The translations under genes and the position numbers were made by a program. The notes under the pieces were generated by a model, which had not been told where the DNA came from, searched no databases, and saw nothing but the letters and a program-made list of their open reading frames with translations. From contig NZ_CP024902.1 in the NCBI RefSeq assembly GCF_003330765.1, forward strand, positions 2,232,001 to 2,296,000: 64,000 nt of DNA, written 5' to 3'. This stretch comes from Burkholderia pyrrocinia (GTDB lineage: Bacteria > Pseudomonadota > Gammaproteobacteria > Burkholderiales > Burkholderiaceae). Below are positions 1-8,237 of this stretch, piece after piece (position 1 is the stretch's first letter; each line of letters starts with the position of its first letter).

Positions 1-693
1 AAGGAAACCAGCGACCCGACCGTTGGACACACGAAGCTCGCGTGGTGGCACAAGGAACTCGCGGCGCTGGCCGCCGGGCAGCCGTCGCACCCGGTCACGA
101 AGGCGCTCGCGCAGCATCATCCGGCGATCGCCGCCGAGGCCGACGCGTTGCGCACGCTCGTCAACGGTTACGGGATGGATCTCGAACAGGCGCGCTACCT
201 CGATTTCGCGAACCTGCAGCGCTACATCGCGCAGGTCGGCAGCACCTTCGCGTCGCTGGTCGCGCGCGCAAGCGCCGCGAACCCGGCCGACCCGCAGCCG
301 TGGGCCGTGGACGCCGGCCGCGCACTGACGCTCGCGCAATTCGTGCAGGAACTCGGCAACGACGCGCGCCATGGCCGCATCTACCTGCCGATCGACGAAC
401 TGCAGCGCTACAACGTGACGGCGGCCGATCTGCTGAACCGCCGTTACAGCCCGGCCTTCACCGAATTGCTGCAATTTCAGACGGCGCGCGCGCGCGAAGC
501 GCTCGCGGCCGCCGAAGCGGCGATCCCCGCATCCGAACGCCGCGCGCAGCGCACGCTGCGCGCGCAGATCGCGCTGGCAGGCTCGCTGCTCGACGAAATC
601 GAGCGCGACGGCTACCAGGTGCTGCACCAGCGCATCGCACTGACGCCGATCCGCAAGCTGTGGATCGCGTGGCGCGCCGCGCGCCGGCGCTGA
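1..693 (+). CDS. squalene/phytoene synthase family protein, HpnD-like (5' end outside window)
   Basis: The reading frame is open from the first base to a TGA at 693, so only the last 230 residues are present. The C-terminal half carries the family pattern of an acidic motif followed by RIYLP (ELGNDARHGRIYLPIDEL), as in HpnD/HpnC enzymes that condense farnesyl diphosphate for hopanoid synthesis. The first Asp-rich motif lies upstream of the window. In the second motif the usual D-x-x-x-D appears as E-x-x-x-D. Whether it is HpnD, HpnC or a paralogue without hopanoid function cannot be settled here. The next gene converges on it ten bases downstream. Confidence 0.75.
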   Translation, partial: KETSDPTVGHTKLAWWHKELAALAAGQPSHPVTKALAQHHPAIAAEADALRTLVNGYGMDLEQARYLDFANLQRYIAQVGSTFASLVARASAANPADPQPWAVDAGRALTLAQFVQELGNDARHGRIYLPIDELQRYNVTAADLLNRRYSPAFTELLQFQTARAREALAAAEAAIPASERRAQRTLRAQIALAGSLLDEIERDGYQVLHQRIALTPIRKLWIAWRAARRR

Positions 694-703
694 CACCAAC
701 GCA

Positions 704-1918
704 TCACGCCTTCAACAACGGCAGCGTGTCGAAGCGCTGCTGCAGCACGCGCGCCGCATCGAGCCCCCACCACGGCCCGAGCACGGTCGCGTAGAGCTGG
801 CGGAAATCGACCGTGACCGGCAGGTTGCCGTTGCCGTCGAGCCGCCCGAGCGCCGGCGGCGCGCCGTACAGCCCGCCGGCCACGCGCCCGCCCATCACGA
901 AATGCGGCGCGGCCGTGCCGTGATCGGTGCCGTTGCTCTGGTTCTCGCGCACACGCCGCCCGAATTCCGCATACGTCATCACGAGCGCCTGGTTCCAGCG
1001 CCCGAGTTCGATCAACGCGCCGCGCATCGCGCTCATCCCTTCCGCGAACTGCTTGAGCAGCGCGGCCTGCTGCCCCGGCTGGTTCTGGTGCGTGTCGAAA
1101 CCGTTGAGTGTCAGGCGCAGCACCGCGACGCCATCCTGCGCGCCGGGCCCGGACGCTTCGCACGCGGCCAGCACCTGCATCGCGGTCTTGACCGACGTGC
1201 CGAACGCGCCGGCCGGAAATGCCGTCCTGAATTCACGCATCCCGCCGCGCGGGCGCAGCCGGTCGGCCGCCTTCACGATGTCGTTCTCGACGTCGATGAT
1301 ATGCGCGAGCGCCGGGTTCTGCTCGCGCAGCGACGACGGTTCGGCGAGCCGGGCCGCACGGATGAACTGCGCGGGATTGACGAGTGCGATCGCGCGCGCG
1401 CCGTTCGCGAGCGACCCCATCTCGGCGCTGCCGAGCACGACGCCGTCCGCCGCGAAACCAGGCGGCACGGGTGCCTGCGCGAACGCGCGCGTGAGCCAGC
1501 CTTCGTGCAGGTACTGGTCCGAGCGCGACGCGGTATCCCAGATCTCGATCGAGCGGAAATGCGACAGGTTCGGCTGCGGATAGCCGACGCCCTGCACGAC
1601 CGCGACCTGCCCGTCGCGCCACAACGGCATCAGCGGCGCGAGCGACGGGTGCAGCCCCGTGTGCGCGTCGAGCTGCAGCACCTGCTCGCGCTTGATGCCG
1701 ATGCTGTGCCGGAACTGGTAGTACAGCGGGTCCGCGTACGGCACCACCGTGTTGAGGCCGTCGTTGCCGCCCTTCAGCTCGACGAGGATCAGCACGTTCG
1801 CATACCCGGCCGCCGGTTGCCGTCCCGTCGATGCCGCCGCCATCGCGGGCGACTGCCACAGCGACACGCCGGCCGCGGCCGCGGCGCCCGTCAGCGTCAG
1901 AAAATCACGTCGGTTCAT
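704..1918 (-). CDS. DUF1501 family secreted protein
   Basis: A 404-residue protein starting with NRRDFL and an alanine-rich hydrophobic stretch ending near AMAA, which is a twin-arginine export signal. The body shows DUF1501 features: VELKGGNDGLNT near residue 47, the NLSHFRS segment, and GTDHGTAAPHFVMGG near residue 330, which resembles alkaline-phosphatase-superfamily metal-site segments. The family has no firm biochemical role. It lies 40 bases downstream of a DUF1800 gene on the same strand, a pairing seen in many bacteria that suggests the two exported proteins act together. An operon with the DUF1800 gene is likely. Confidence 0.9.
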   Translation of the reverse strand: MNRRDFLTLTGAAAAAGVSLWQSPAMAAASTGRQPAAGYANVLILVELKGGNDGLNTVVPYADPLYYQFRHSIGIKREQVLQLDAHTGLHPSLAPLMPLWRDGQVAVVQGVGYPQPNLSHFRSIEIWDTASRSDQYLHEGWLTRAFAQAPVPPGFAADGVVLGSAEMGSLANGARAIALVNPAQFIRAARLAEPSSLREQNPALAHIIDVENDIVKAADRLRPRGGMREFRTAFPAGAFGTSVKTAMQVLAACEASGPGAQDGVAVLRLTLNGFDTHQNQPGQQAALLKQFAEGMSAMRGALIELGRWNQALVMTYAEFGRRVRENQSNGTDHGTAAPHFVMGGRVAGGLYGAPPALGRLDGNGNLPVTVDFRQLYATVLGPWWGLDAARVLQQRFDTLPLLKA

Positions 1919-1958
1919 CGCGCATCCTTTGGTTCGCCGCTCGGCACATCCGTTTGAA

Positions 1959-3467
1959 TCATTTCAGTTGATAGGCCGGATCCATCAGCAGCGCCTCGAG
2001 ATACGCGCTGCCGGTCGAATCCGTGTCGATCGCCGCGACCGGCGACACCGGCAGCACCGCGTGCTGCAGCTGAAGCTCGGTCGACAATCCCGCGATCGCC
2101 TGCGGCCGCGCACGATATTGCGCAAGCCAGCGCTCGAGGTCGAAACGCAGGCCGCCGCGCGCGGGCTTGGCGGGCGTACCGCGCATGCCGGCGGCGGACG
2201 CCGTGTCGACCACCGGCATCGCGTGCGCACGGACATTCGGCGGCGGCGCCGTCACATGCGCCGGCGGGCGCATGCCGGCCGTCTCGGTCGCGCGGAACAA
2301 CTGCTCGACGAACTGCTTGCGCGCGAGCAGCGTGGTGCTGTTGATCCACAGCGCGCCGCCCGGCCAGCCCTTCACGTTCGGCGGGTAGAACAGGTTCTGC
2401 CCGAGCGTGCGTACGGTGTTCGCGAGCATCTGCGGATCGCCGTACGCGACGTCGAACAGCCGCACCGACCCGACGACGAACTCGGCCGGCGACTTGACGA
2501 GCACACCGCGGTTGCGTGGATCCCAGAACGCGTCGGTCGACCACAGCGCGGCGAGCGCCGCGCGAATGTCGTAGCCGCTCGCGCGAAACCGCTCGGCCAG
2601 GGCATCGAGCGCGCCCGCGTCGGGCGTATCGGACACGAACTCGCGCCACAGCTTGCCGACGATGAAGCGTGCGGTGCCGGGCCGCTTCAGCAGGATGTCG
2701 ACAAAACCGTCGCCGTCGAACGGCCCCGTTTCGCCGAGAATCGTCTTGTCGCCCGCATCGTGCCATTCCGGCCGCACCTCGAAGCGCAGCGTGTCGGGAT
2801 CGATCGTCCAGCCCGTCATCGCGCGCGCGGCTTCGGTTACGTCGTACTGTGTGTAATGCCCTTCGCCGAGCGTGAACAGCTCCATCACCTCACGCGCGAA
2901 ATTCTCGTTCGGGCGCCCCTTGCGATTGCTCGCGCCGTCGAGATACTGCAGCATCGCCGGATCCTTCGCGACCGCGTGCAGCAGCGTGCCGAAGTTGCCG
3001 AGCGCCTCGCGGCGAAACAGCGCATTCTGCGCGGCCATCGTCTGCGGGTAAGGTACCTTGTCCTGCCCCGACGTGAAGTGCCCGTGCCAGAACAGCGTCA
3101 TGCGCTCGGTCAGCGGCGACGGCGTCACGACCATCTCGTTGACCCAGGCCGCGCGCAACGCATCGTAGCGGCGATTGCGCTCACGCTGCTCGTCACGCCG
3201 CATGTCGGGTGTCAGCGCCTGGCGCTGCGCGCGCGTCGGCGGCAACTCGGCGATCCAGTCGGGCCAGGTCGTGACGGGTTCGCGGCGAACGTTGCCGAGC
3301 GTGTCGGCAACGGCCTGCGCGCGCGTCATGCCGACGACGCGCGCGACATCGGCGGGCGCAGGAGAAAAACCGGTGCGGCTCAGGAAAAACAGCGCGTCGT
3401 CCGCGTCGAGCGGCGACTGCATGGCGGGCGACGGCGCCGGTGCGGCAGCGTTCGCTTTCATCGTCAT
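1959..3467 (-). CDS. DUF1800 family protein
   Basis: A 502-residue protein that keeps DUF1800 landmarks: ALFFLSRTGFSP near residue 25, MTLFWHGHFTSG near residue 123, NENFAREVMELFTLGEGHYTQ around residues 187-207 and NLFYPPNVKGWPGG near residue 360. GGGAG lies about nine bases before the ATG and supports the start. No clear signal peptide is visible, although its DUF1501 partner has one. Function is unknown. The gene is first in the pair and probably supplies the transcript for the DUF1501 gene. Confidence 0.9.
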   Translation of the reverse strand: MTMKANAAAPAPSPAMQSPLDADDALFFLSRTGFSPAPADVARVVGMTRAQAVADTLGNVRREPVTTWPDWIAELPPTRAQRQALTPDMRRDEQRERNRRYDALRAAWVNEMVVTPSPLTERMTLFWHGHFTSGQDKVPYPQTMAAQNALFRREALGNFGTLLHAVAKDPAMLQYLDGASNRKGRPNENFAREVMELFTLGEGHYTQYDVTEAARAMTGWTIDPDTLRFEVRPEWHDAGDKTILGETGPFDGDGFVDILLKRPGTARFIVGKLWREFVSDTPDAGALDALAERFRASGYDIRAALAALWSTDAFWDPRNRGVLVKSPAEFVVGSVRLFDVAYGDPQMLANTVRTLGQNLFYPPNVKGWPGGALWINSTTLLARKQFVEQLFRATETAGMRPPAHVTAPPPNVRAHAMPVVDTASAAGMRGTPAKPARGGLRFDLERWLAQYRARPQAIAGLSTELQLQHAVLPVSPVAAIDTDSTGSAYLEALLMDPAYQLK

Positions 3468-3581
3468 GGACTCCCGGAACGCACCGGCGGTGCGGATGCC
3501 GGTACAACGGCAATCGGCAGGCGAAAGTTGACCGAAAAATTGCTACGAATCTTTTCCGCGCAGTGCGAAAGACGGCGCGTG

Positions 3582-3860
3582 TCAGCGCTTGTACAGCTCG
3601 CGAACGGCGTCTTCGATGTGCTGGCGCAAAAGGTGGCGCTCCTCGGGCGTCATGTGCCCGTCGCGGCGGTGCTGCTCGAGATCGGGGGGCACGGCGGAAC
3701 GGACCGGCATCTCGGTGGCGCGATCGGACTGCGGCGCCTTGCCGCGCGGCAGCTTGCGCGACGATGCGCCCTGCTCGGGGCGCTGCGCATACGCGAAGTT
3801 CGACGCATACGGACCGGCAAGCGCGATCGTCAGCATCAGCGCAATCCGGGTAGATCGCAT
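3582..3860 (-). CDS. small secreted protein of unknown function
   Basis: A 92-residue protein. The ATG at 3860 is chosen because GAGGAC lies about nine bases ahead and translation begins with MRSTRIALMLTIALAG, a clean signal peptide probably cut after FAYA. A longer frame upstream to 3956 lacks this logic. The mature part is short, basic and charged. It ends in a predicted amphipathic helix containing TPEERHLLRQHIEDAV, which resembles small periplasmic proteins with an EER/LRxxI helix. I do not recognise a named family. It points away from ompR-envZ. Confidence 0.65.
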   Translation of the reverse strand: MRSTRIALMLTIALAGPYASNFAYAQRPEQGASSRKLPRGKAPQSDRATEMPVRSAVPPDLEQHRRDGHMTPEERHLLRQHIEDAVRELYKR

Positions 3861-4000
3861 GACCGTCCTCGCTTCTCTGGTCGATTTGTTCCCTTCGTCA
3901 CGCGGCAACCGGTTACCTCTGGTACTTGAAAAACCCTGCGGAATTCGGGTGTACAAAGATGAAAGATGGAGTGCAGCGAGTATCCACCGAATTTCGGTTT

Positions 4001-4035
4001 CGAGTAAAGGAATCTCTATAGCCTGCCTTTACTCG
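4001..4035. repeat. perfect 10-bp inverted repeat upstream of ompR
   Basis: CGAGTAAAGG at 4001-4010 is matched exactly in reverse complement by CCTTTACTCG at 4026-4035, with a 15-base spacer. No T-run follows on either strand, so a terminator is unlikely. It sits in the 266-base gap between the divergent small secreted gene and ompR. It could be an operator for either gene. Confidence 0.6.
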
Positions 4036-4057
4036 GCGCGACACTCGGGGTAAATTT

Positions 4058-4073
4058 TGTAACCGACTGTAAC
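4058..4073 (+). promoter_or_regulatory. tandem TGTAAC boxes, possible OmpR autoregulatory site
   Basis: TGTAAC occurs at 4058-4063 and again at 4068-4073, exactly one helical turn apart, just ahead of a -10-like TAAAAT at 4078-4083. Enterobacterial OmpR boxes contain GTAAC/GAAAC-type cores repeated with a 10-base period. The resemblance and the position before ompR are seen directly. Binding by OmpR is inferred. Confidence 0.4.
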
Positions 4074-4126
4074 GCACTAAAATGCGCGACCGTGCGTGAT
4101 TTCCCATTCGCGATAAGATGCCGATC

Positions 4127-4852
4127 ATGGAAACGAAAAACCCCTCCAAGATTCTCGTCGTCGACGACGACCCGCGCCTGCGCGATCTGCTGCGCCGCTA
4201 TCTCGGCGAGCAAGGTTTCAACGTCTATGTCGCGGAAAACGCGACCGCGATGAACAAGCTCTGGGTACGCGAGCGTTTCGACCTGCTCGTGCTCGACCTG
4301 ATGCTGCCGGGCGAAGACGGCCTGTCGATCTGCCGTCGCCTGCGCGGCAGCAACGACCGCACGCCGATCATCATGCTCACCGCGAAGGGCGAGGACGTCG
4401 ATCGCATCGTCGGCCTCGAGATGGGCGCCGACGATTACCTGCCGAAGCCGTTCAACCCGCGCGAGCTCGTCGCGCGCATTCATGCGGTGCTGCGCCGCCA
4501 GGCGCCGGCCGAACTGCCGGGCGCGCCGTCGGAAACCACCGAGGTGTTCGAGTTCGGCGAATTCTCGCTGAACCTCGCAACGCGCACGCTGACGAAGTCC
4601 GGCCAGGAAATTCCGCTGACGACCGGCGAATTCTCGGTGCTGAAGGTGTTCGCGCGTCATCCGCGCCAGCCGCTGTCGCGTGAAAAGTTGATGGAACTCG
4701 CGCGCGGCCGTGAATACGAAGTGTTCGACCGCAGCCTCGACGTGCAGATCTCGCGCCTGCGCAAGCTGATCGAACCGGATCCGGGCAGCCCGCGCTTCAT
4801 CCAGACCGTCTGGGGCCTCGGCTACGTGTTCATCCCGGACGGCGCCGCCTGA
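4127..4852 (+). CDS. ompR: OmpR-type response regulator
   Basis: A 241-residue response regulator. The receiver domain starts with KILVVDDD (the acidic pocket) and has the phospho-acceptor Asp in LLVLDLMLPGEDG at residue 57 and the conserved Lys in LPKPF. The C-terminal winged helix shows LTTGEFSVLKVFARHP and the closing SRLRKLIEPDPGSPRFIQTVWGLGY in pieces typical of the OmpR/PhoB class. An in-frame ATG at 4118 would add three residues; 4127 matches the usual short OmpR N-terminus. The neighbouring kinase with EnvZ-like spacing supports an OmpR/EnvZ osmotic or envelope sensing pair. Confidence 0.93.
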   Translation: METKNPSKILVVDDDPRLRDLLRRYLGEQGFNVYVAENATAMNKLWVRERFDLLVLDLMLPGEDGLSICRRLRGSNDRTPIIMLTAKGEDVDRIVGLEMGADDYLPKPFNPRELVARIHAVLRRQAPAELPGAPSETTEVFEFGEFSLNLATRTLTKSGQEIPLTTGEFSVLKVFARHPRQPLSREKLMELARGREYEVFDRSLDVQISRLRKLIEPDPGSPRFIQTVWGLGYVFIPDGAA

Positions 4853-4892
4853 TCTTTTTCCTTTCCGGTTTCGCCCGCCCACGGCCCGTCCC

Positions 4893-6254
4893 ATGCGTAT
4901 CGACCGGCGCCTCCTTCAGCTCGCGTTCGGCGGGCTGTTCTGGCGCACCTTCCTGCTGATCGCGCTGCTGATCTCGGTCAGTCTCGCCGCGTGGTTCCAG
5001 AGCTTTCGCGTGATCGAGCGCGAGCCGCGTGCGCAGCGCGTCGCGCTGCAGCTCGTCGCGATCGTGAAGCTCACGCGCACCGCCCTGCTCTACTCCGATC
5101 CCGATCTGCGGCGCGCGCTGCTGCAGGATCTCGAGAGCAATGAGGGCGTGCGCGTCTACCCGCGCGAGAAAACCGACAAGTTCAAGCTGCAGCCCGACGA
5201 ATCGCTGAACCGCCTGATCGAGCACGACATCCGCAGCCGCCTCGGCGACGATACCGTGATCGCGCAGTCGGTCAACGACATTCCCGGCGTGTGGATCAGC
5301 TTCAAGATCGACGACGACGATTACTGGGTCGCGCTCGACCGCGACCAGCTCGACAACGTCACGGGCCTGCAATGGGCCGGCTGGGGGCTGTTCGCGCTCG
5401 CGCTGTCACTATTCGGCTCCGCGTTCATCACGAGCCTGGTCAACCGGCCGTTCTCGCGGCTGGCGCTCGCCGCTCGCCAGGTCGGTTCGGGCCAGGCGCC
5501 CGATCCGCTGCCCGAGCGCGGGATGGGCGTCGCGGCCGATACCAACCGCAGCTTCAACCAGATGGTGCGCGACCTCGAACAGCTCGAGGCCGACCGCGCG
5601 CTGATGCTCGCGGGCATCTCGCACGACCTGCGTACGCCGCTCGCGCGGCTGCGCCTCGAAACCGAGATGAGCCCGTCCGACCAGGCGACCAAGGACGCGA
5701 TGGTCGACGACATCGAGCAGATGGACCGCATCATCGCGGCCTTCATCGACTACGCGCGCCCGTCGCAACGCAAACCCGAGCCCGTCGACCTGTCGTCGAT
5801 CGTGCAGGAAGTCGCCGCGCGCGCGTCGGGCGAGGACGGCGTCGAGATCCGCACGCGGCTCGCGCCGAGCGCGATCATCGAAGCCGACGAGACCGACATG
5901 CGCCGCGTGATCGGCAACCTCGTCGAGAACGCGCGCAAGTACGGCCAGAGCAAGCAGGACGGCATCTCGCGCATCACGCTCGAGACGCGCGTGTCGCACG
6001 CGCGCGTCGAGCTGTCGGTGAGCGACGAAGGCCCCGGCATCCCCGAGGATCAACTGCCGCTCGTGATGCGGCCGTTCTACCGCGTCGACACCGCGCGCAC
6101 CAAGGCGGACGGCACGGGTCTCGGGATGGCGATCGTGCTGCGCCTCGTCGGCCGCTATCGCGGCGCGCTGCGCCTGCGCAACCGCAACCCCGAAGCGGGC
6201 CTCGAAGTCACGGTCGAATTCCCCGGCACCGGCAAGGCGCGTGCGACTGCGTGA
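4893..6254 (+). CDS. envZ: EnvZ-type sensor histidine kinase
   Basis: A 453-residue inner-membrane kinase. One membrane segment lies at about residues 16-35, a periplasmic region follows to about 155, and the second membrane segment runs from about 160 to 182 into a HAMP domain. The phosphorylated His is His244 in GISHDLRTPLARL, almost the E. coli EnvZ position. The ATPase domain shows the N box (NLVENARKYG), the G1 box (DEGPGIP) and the G2 box (GTGLGMAIV). The gene begins 40 bases after ompR, so the two are cotranscribed. Its partner is the ompR product. Confidence 0.93.
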   Translation: MRIDRRLLQLAFGGLFWRTFLLIALLISVSLAAWFQSFRVIEREPRAQRVALQLVAIVKLTRTALLYSDPDLRRALLQDLESNEGVRVYPREKTDKFKLQPDESLNRLIEHDIRSRLGDDTVIAQSVNDIPGVWISFKIDDDDYWVALDRDQLDNVTGLQWAGWGLFALALSLFGSAFITSLVNRPFSRLALAARQVGSGQAPDPLPERGMGVAADTNRSFNQMVRDLEQLEADRALMLAGISHDLRTPLARLRLETEMSPSDQATKDAMVDDIEQMDRIIAAFIDYARPSQRKPEPVDLSSIVQEVAARASGEDGVEIRTRLAPSAIIEADETDMRRVIGNLVENARKYGQSKQDGISRITLETRVSHARVELSVSDEGPGIPEDQLPLVMRPFYRVDTARTKADGTGLGMAIVLRLVGRYRGALRLRNRNPEAGLEVTVEFPGTGKARATA

Positions 6255-6295
6255 CGCGCTCGCGCGCGCTTCCTGCGCTTCACACTATCGATCCG

Positions 6296-6333
6296 GTTGA
6301 AAAAAACTATGAAGATCGTTAGCTAAAATCTAT
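6296..6333 (+). promoter_or_regulatory. candidate OxyR site upstream of ahpC
   Basis: Tetramers resembling the OxyR ATAG-N7-CTAT pattern are visible: GTTG (6296), CTAT (6307-6310), TTAG (6319-6322) and CTAT (6330-6333). The last two are separated by exactly seven bases, and the first pair also by seven. The array ends at the edge of the -35 box, where OxyR is known to activate. OxyR control of ahpC is established in other bacteria; here it is inferred. Confidence 0.5.
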
Positions 6334-6361
6334 TGAAGTACGTTGCTAATAGTGTTATAGT
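6333..6361 (+). promoter_or_regulatory. sigma70-like promoter for ahpC
   Basis: TTGAAG at 6333-6338 and TATAGT at 6356-6361 are separated by 17 bases, giving a near-consensus promoter about 80 bases ahead of the ahpC start. It lies in an AT-rich patch that stands out from the GC-rich surroundings. The candidate OxyR tetramers lie directly upstream. Confidence 0.6.
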
Positions 6362-6443
6362 TTTCCCCATGCTGTCACATCATCGTTGCAGCACCGAGGT
6401 AGCTTGACTCAGTCCTCTTCCCAACTCATACAGGAGTATCCGC

Positions 6444-6992
6444 ATGAAAACCGTGGGCGATAAACTCGAAGCTTTCACCGTCGTAGCCGCGAAGCCGGGC
6501 TTCAACAATCACGAGGAAAACGGCCAGTCGGCGTTCGAGACCGTCACCGAAGCGTCGTTCCCGGGCAAGTGGAAGATCATCTACTTCTATCCGAAGGATT
6601 TCACGTTCGTGTGCCCGACGGAAATCGTCGAGTTCGCGAAGCTCACGAAGCAGTTCGAAGAGCGCGACGCCATCCTGCTCGGCGGCAGCTCGGACAACGA
6701 ATTCGTCAAGCTCGCATGGCGCCGTGAGCACAAGGACCTCGACAAGCTGAACCACTACGCGTTCGGCGACGTCAAGGGCGAGCTGATCGACCAGCTCGGC
6801 GTGCGCGACAAGGAAGCCGGCGTGGCCCTGCGTGCAACGTTCATCATCGATCCGGACAACACGATCCAGCACGTTTCGGTGAACAACCTGAACGTCGGCC
6901 GCAGCCCGGCAGAAGTCCTGCGCATTCTGGACGGCCTGCAAACGGACGAACTGTGCCCGTGCAACCGTGCAGTCGGCGGCGCAACGCTGTAA
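6444..6992 (+). CDS. ahpC: alkyl hydroperoxide reductase AhpC (peroxiredoxin)
   Basis: A 182-residue 2-Cys peroxiredoxin that reduces hydrogen peroxide and organic peroxides in the cytoplasm. The peroxidatic Cys is Cys57 in FTFVCPTE. The C-terminus has a CPC motif at 171-173 (DELCPCNR), the same arrangement as the mycobacterial AhpC that is recycled by AhpD rather than AhpF. AGGAG precedes the ATG with normal spacing. ahpD follows after a hairpin terminator, and no ahpF is present in the window. This supports AhpD as the electron donor. Confidence 0.95.
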   Translation: MKTVGDKLEAFTVVAAKPGFNNHEENGQSAFETVTEASFPGKWKIIYFYPKDFTFVCPTEIVEFAKLTKQFEERDAILLGGSSDNEFVKLAWRREHKDLDKLNHYAFGDVKGELIDQLGVRDKEAGVALRATFIIDPDNTIQHVSVNNLNVGRSPAEVLRILDGLQTDELCPCNRAVGGATL

Positions 6993-7008
6993 GCGCATCG
7001 ATGCACGA

Positions 7009-7043
7009 AGCCCGCGGCGCATGTCCTGCCTGCGGGCTTTTTT
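7009..7043 (+). terminator. rho-independent terminator/attenuator between ahpC and ahpD
   Basis: AGCCCGC at 7009-7015 pairs with GCGGGCT at 7032-7038, followed by a run of T to 7043. It sits inside the ahpC-ahpD gap, so it may reduce rather than abolish transcription of ahpD. Confidence 0.75.
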
Positions 7044-7068
7044 AACGGCCAACCCATAGGAGATATCA

Positions 7069-7596
7069 ATGGAATTCATCGACTCGATTAAGGCACGTAT
7101 TCCCGACTATGCGAAGGACATTCGCCTGAACCTCGACGGCACGATCGCGCGCTCGTCGCTCGAAGGCACCGACGCGGTCGGTGTCGCGCTGGCGGCGGCG
7201 ATCGCGGCGAAGAGCACGGTGCTCGTGAAGACGATCCGCGAAGCCGGCGTGCTGTCGCCCGAAGAGACGAACGCCGTGCTGACGGCGGCCGCGCTGATGG
7301 GGATGAACAACACCTGGTATCCGTATGTCGAGATGGCCGACGACGCCGACCTGAAGACGCAGCGCGCCGAGCTGCGGATGGGCGCGTATGCGACGCACGG
7401 TGGCGTCGACAAGCGCAAGTTCGAGATGTACGCGCTCGCCGCGTCGATCGTCGGCAAGTGCCACTTCTGCGTGAAGTCGCACTATGCGCTGCTGAAGAAC
7501 GAGCAAGGGATGACCGTCACGCAGCTGCGCGACGTCGGCCGCATCGCGTCGGTGATCAACGCCGCCGCGCAGGTGATCGCCGCCGAAGGCGAATAA
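7069..7596 (+). CDS. ahpD: alkyl hydroperoxide reductase AhpD
   Basis: A 175-residue AhpD protein. The active-site CHFC at residues 131-134 is followed by His138, with Glu119 upstream; these match the proton-relay residues Glu118, Cys130, Cys133 and His137 known from Mycobacterium tuberculosis AhpD. It is expected to reduce AhpC, taking electrons from a lipoylated partner. AGGAG before the ATG is well placed. It lies directly downstream of ahpC with an intervening terminator, so expression may depend on read-through. Confidence 0.93.
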   Translation: MEFIDSIKARIPDYAKDIRLNLDGTIARSSLEGTDAVGVALAAAIAAKSTVLVKTIREAGVLSPEETNAVLTAAALMGMNNTWYPYVEMADDADLKTQRAELRMGAYATHGGVDKRKFEMYALAASIVGKCHFCVKSHYALLKNEQGMTVTQLRDVGRIASVINAAAQVIAAEGE

Positions 7597-7650
7597 GCGG
7601 TTGCGCCGCACGGCCGGCAGCCATGCCGGGCCGGCGGCCGCCCGAAACGA

Positions 7651-7680
7651 AAATGCCACTCGGGTGCGTGGCATTTTTCA
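7651..7680. terminator. bidirectional terminator between ahpD and ispF
   Basis: AAATGCCAC at 7651-7659 pairs with GTGGCATTT at 7668-7676, with T-rich sequence on the plus side and a matching A/T flank for the minus strand. It lies between the convergent ahpD and ispF genes. Confidence 0.8.
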
Positions 7681-7723
7681 TTTCCGCAGCGCGGAGCAAA
7701 CCCGGCTCCGCAATGGCCGGGCG

Positions 7724-8209
7724 TCAGCCGCCCTGCCTGACCAGCAGCGCGGCGGCCTGCGCCTCGATCCCCTCGCCGCGGCCGAGATAACCGAGCTTCT
7801 CGTTGGTCTTCGCCTTCACGTTCACGCGGTCGAGCGGCAGCTCGAGATCGGCCGCGATGTTCGCGCGCATCCCGTCGATATGCGGCGCGAGCTTCGGCGC
7901 CTGCGCGATCACGGTGCTGTCGATGTTCTGGATCGTGAAGCCGGCCGCCTTGACGCGTACGACGCACTCGCGCAGCAGCACGCGGCTGTCCGCGCCCTTG
8001 AACGCCGCGTCCGTATCGGAGAAATGGCGACCGATATCGCCGAGCGCCGCCGCACCGAACAGCGCGTCGGTGATCGCGTGCAGCAGCACGTCCGCGTCCG
8101 AGTGGCCGAGCAGGCCGCGCTCGTACGGAATCGTCACGCCGCCGATGATGAGGGGGCGCCCCGGGACGAGCTGGTGCACGTCGTAGCCTTGTCCGATTCT
8201 GAAATCCAT
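7724..8209 (-). CDS. ispF: 2-C-methyl-D-erythritol 2,4-cyclodiphosphate synthase
   Basis: A 161-residue IspF of normal length. It forms MEcPP from CDP-methylerythritol 2-phosphate in the non-mevalonate isoprenoid pathway. The metal ligands are visible as Asp10 and His12 in GQGYDVH and His44 in [13 protein letters not shown]. The conserved GHSDADV and [10 protein letters not shown] segments and the C-terminal [17 protein letters not shown] are intact. It follows ispD by 28 bases on the same strand, forming the common ispDF operon. Confidence 0.96.
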   Translation of the reverse strand: MDFRIGQGYDVHQLVPGRPLIIGGVTIPYERGLLGHSDADVLLHAITDALFGAAALGDIGRHFSDTDAAFKGADSRVLLRECVVRVKAAGFTIQNIDSTVIAQAPKLAPHIDGMRANIAADLELPLDRVNVKAKTNEKLGYLGRGEGIEAQAAALLVRQGG

Positions 8210-8237
8210 GCGTGTTCCGATTGAGATGGGGTGAAAG

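Noticed and set aside
1749..3929. 726-residue plus-strand open frame opposite the DUF1800 gene
   Set aside because: Antisense shadow without domains; the minus strand encodes a recognisable DUF1800 protein.
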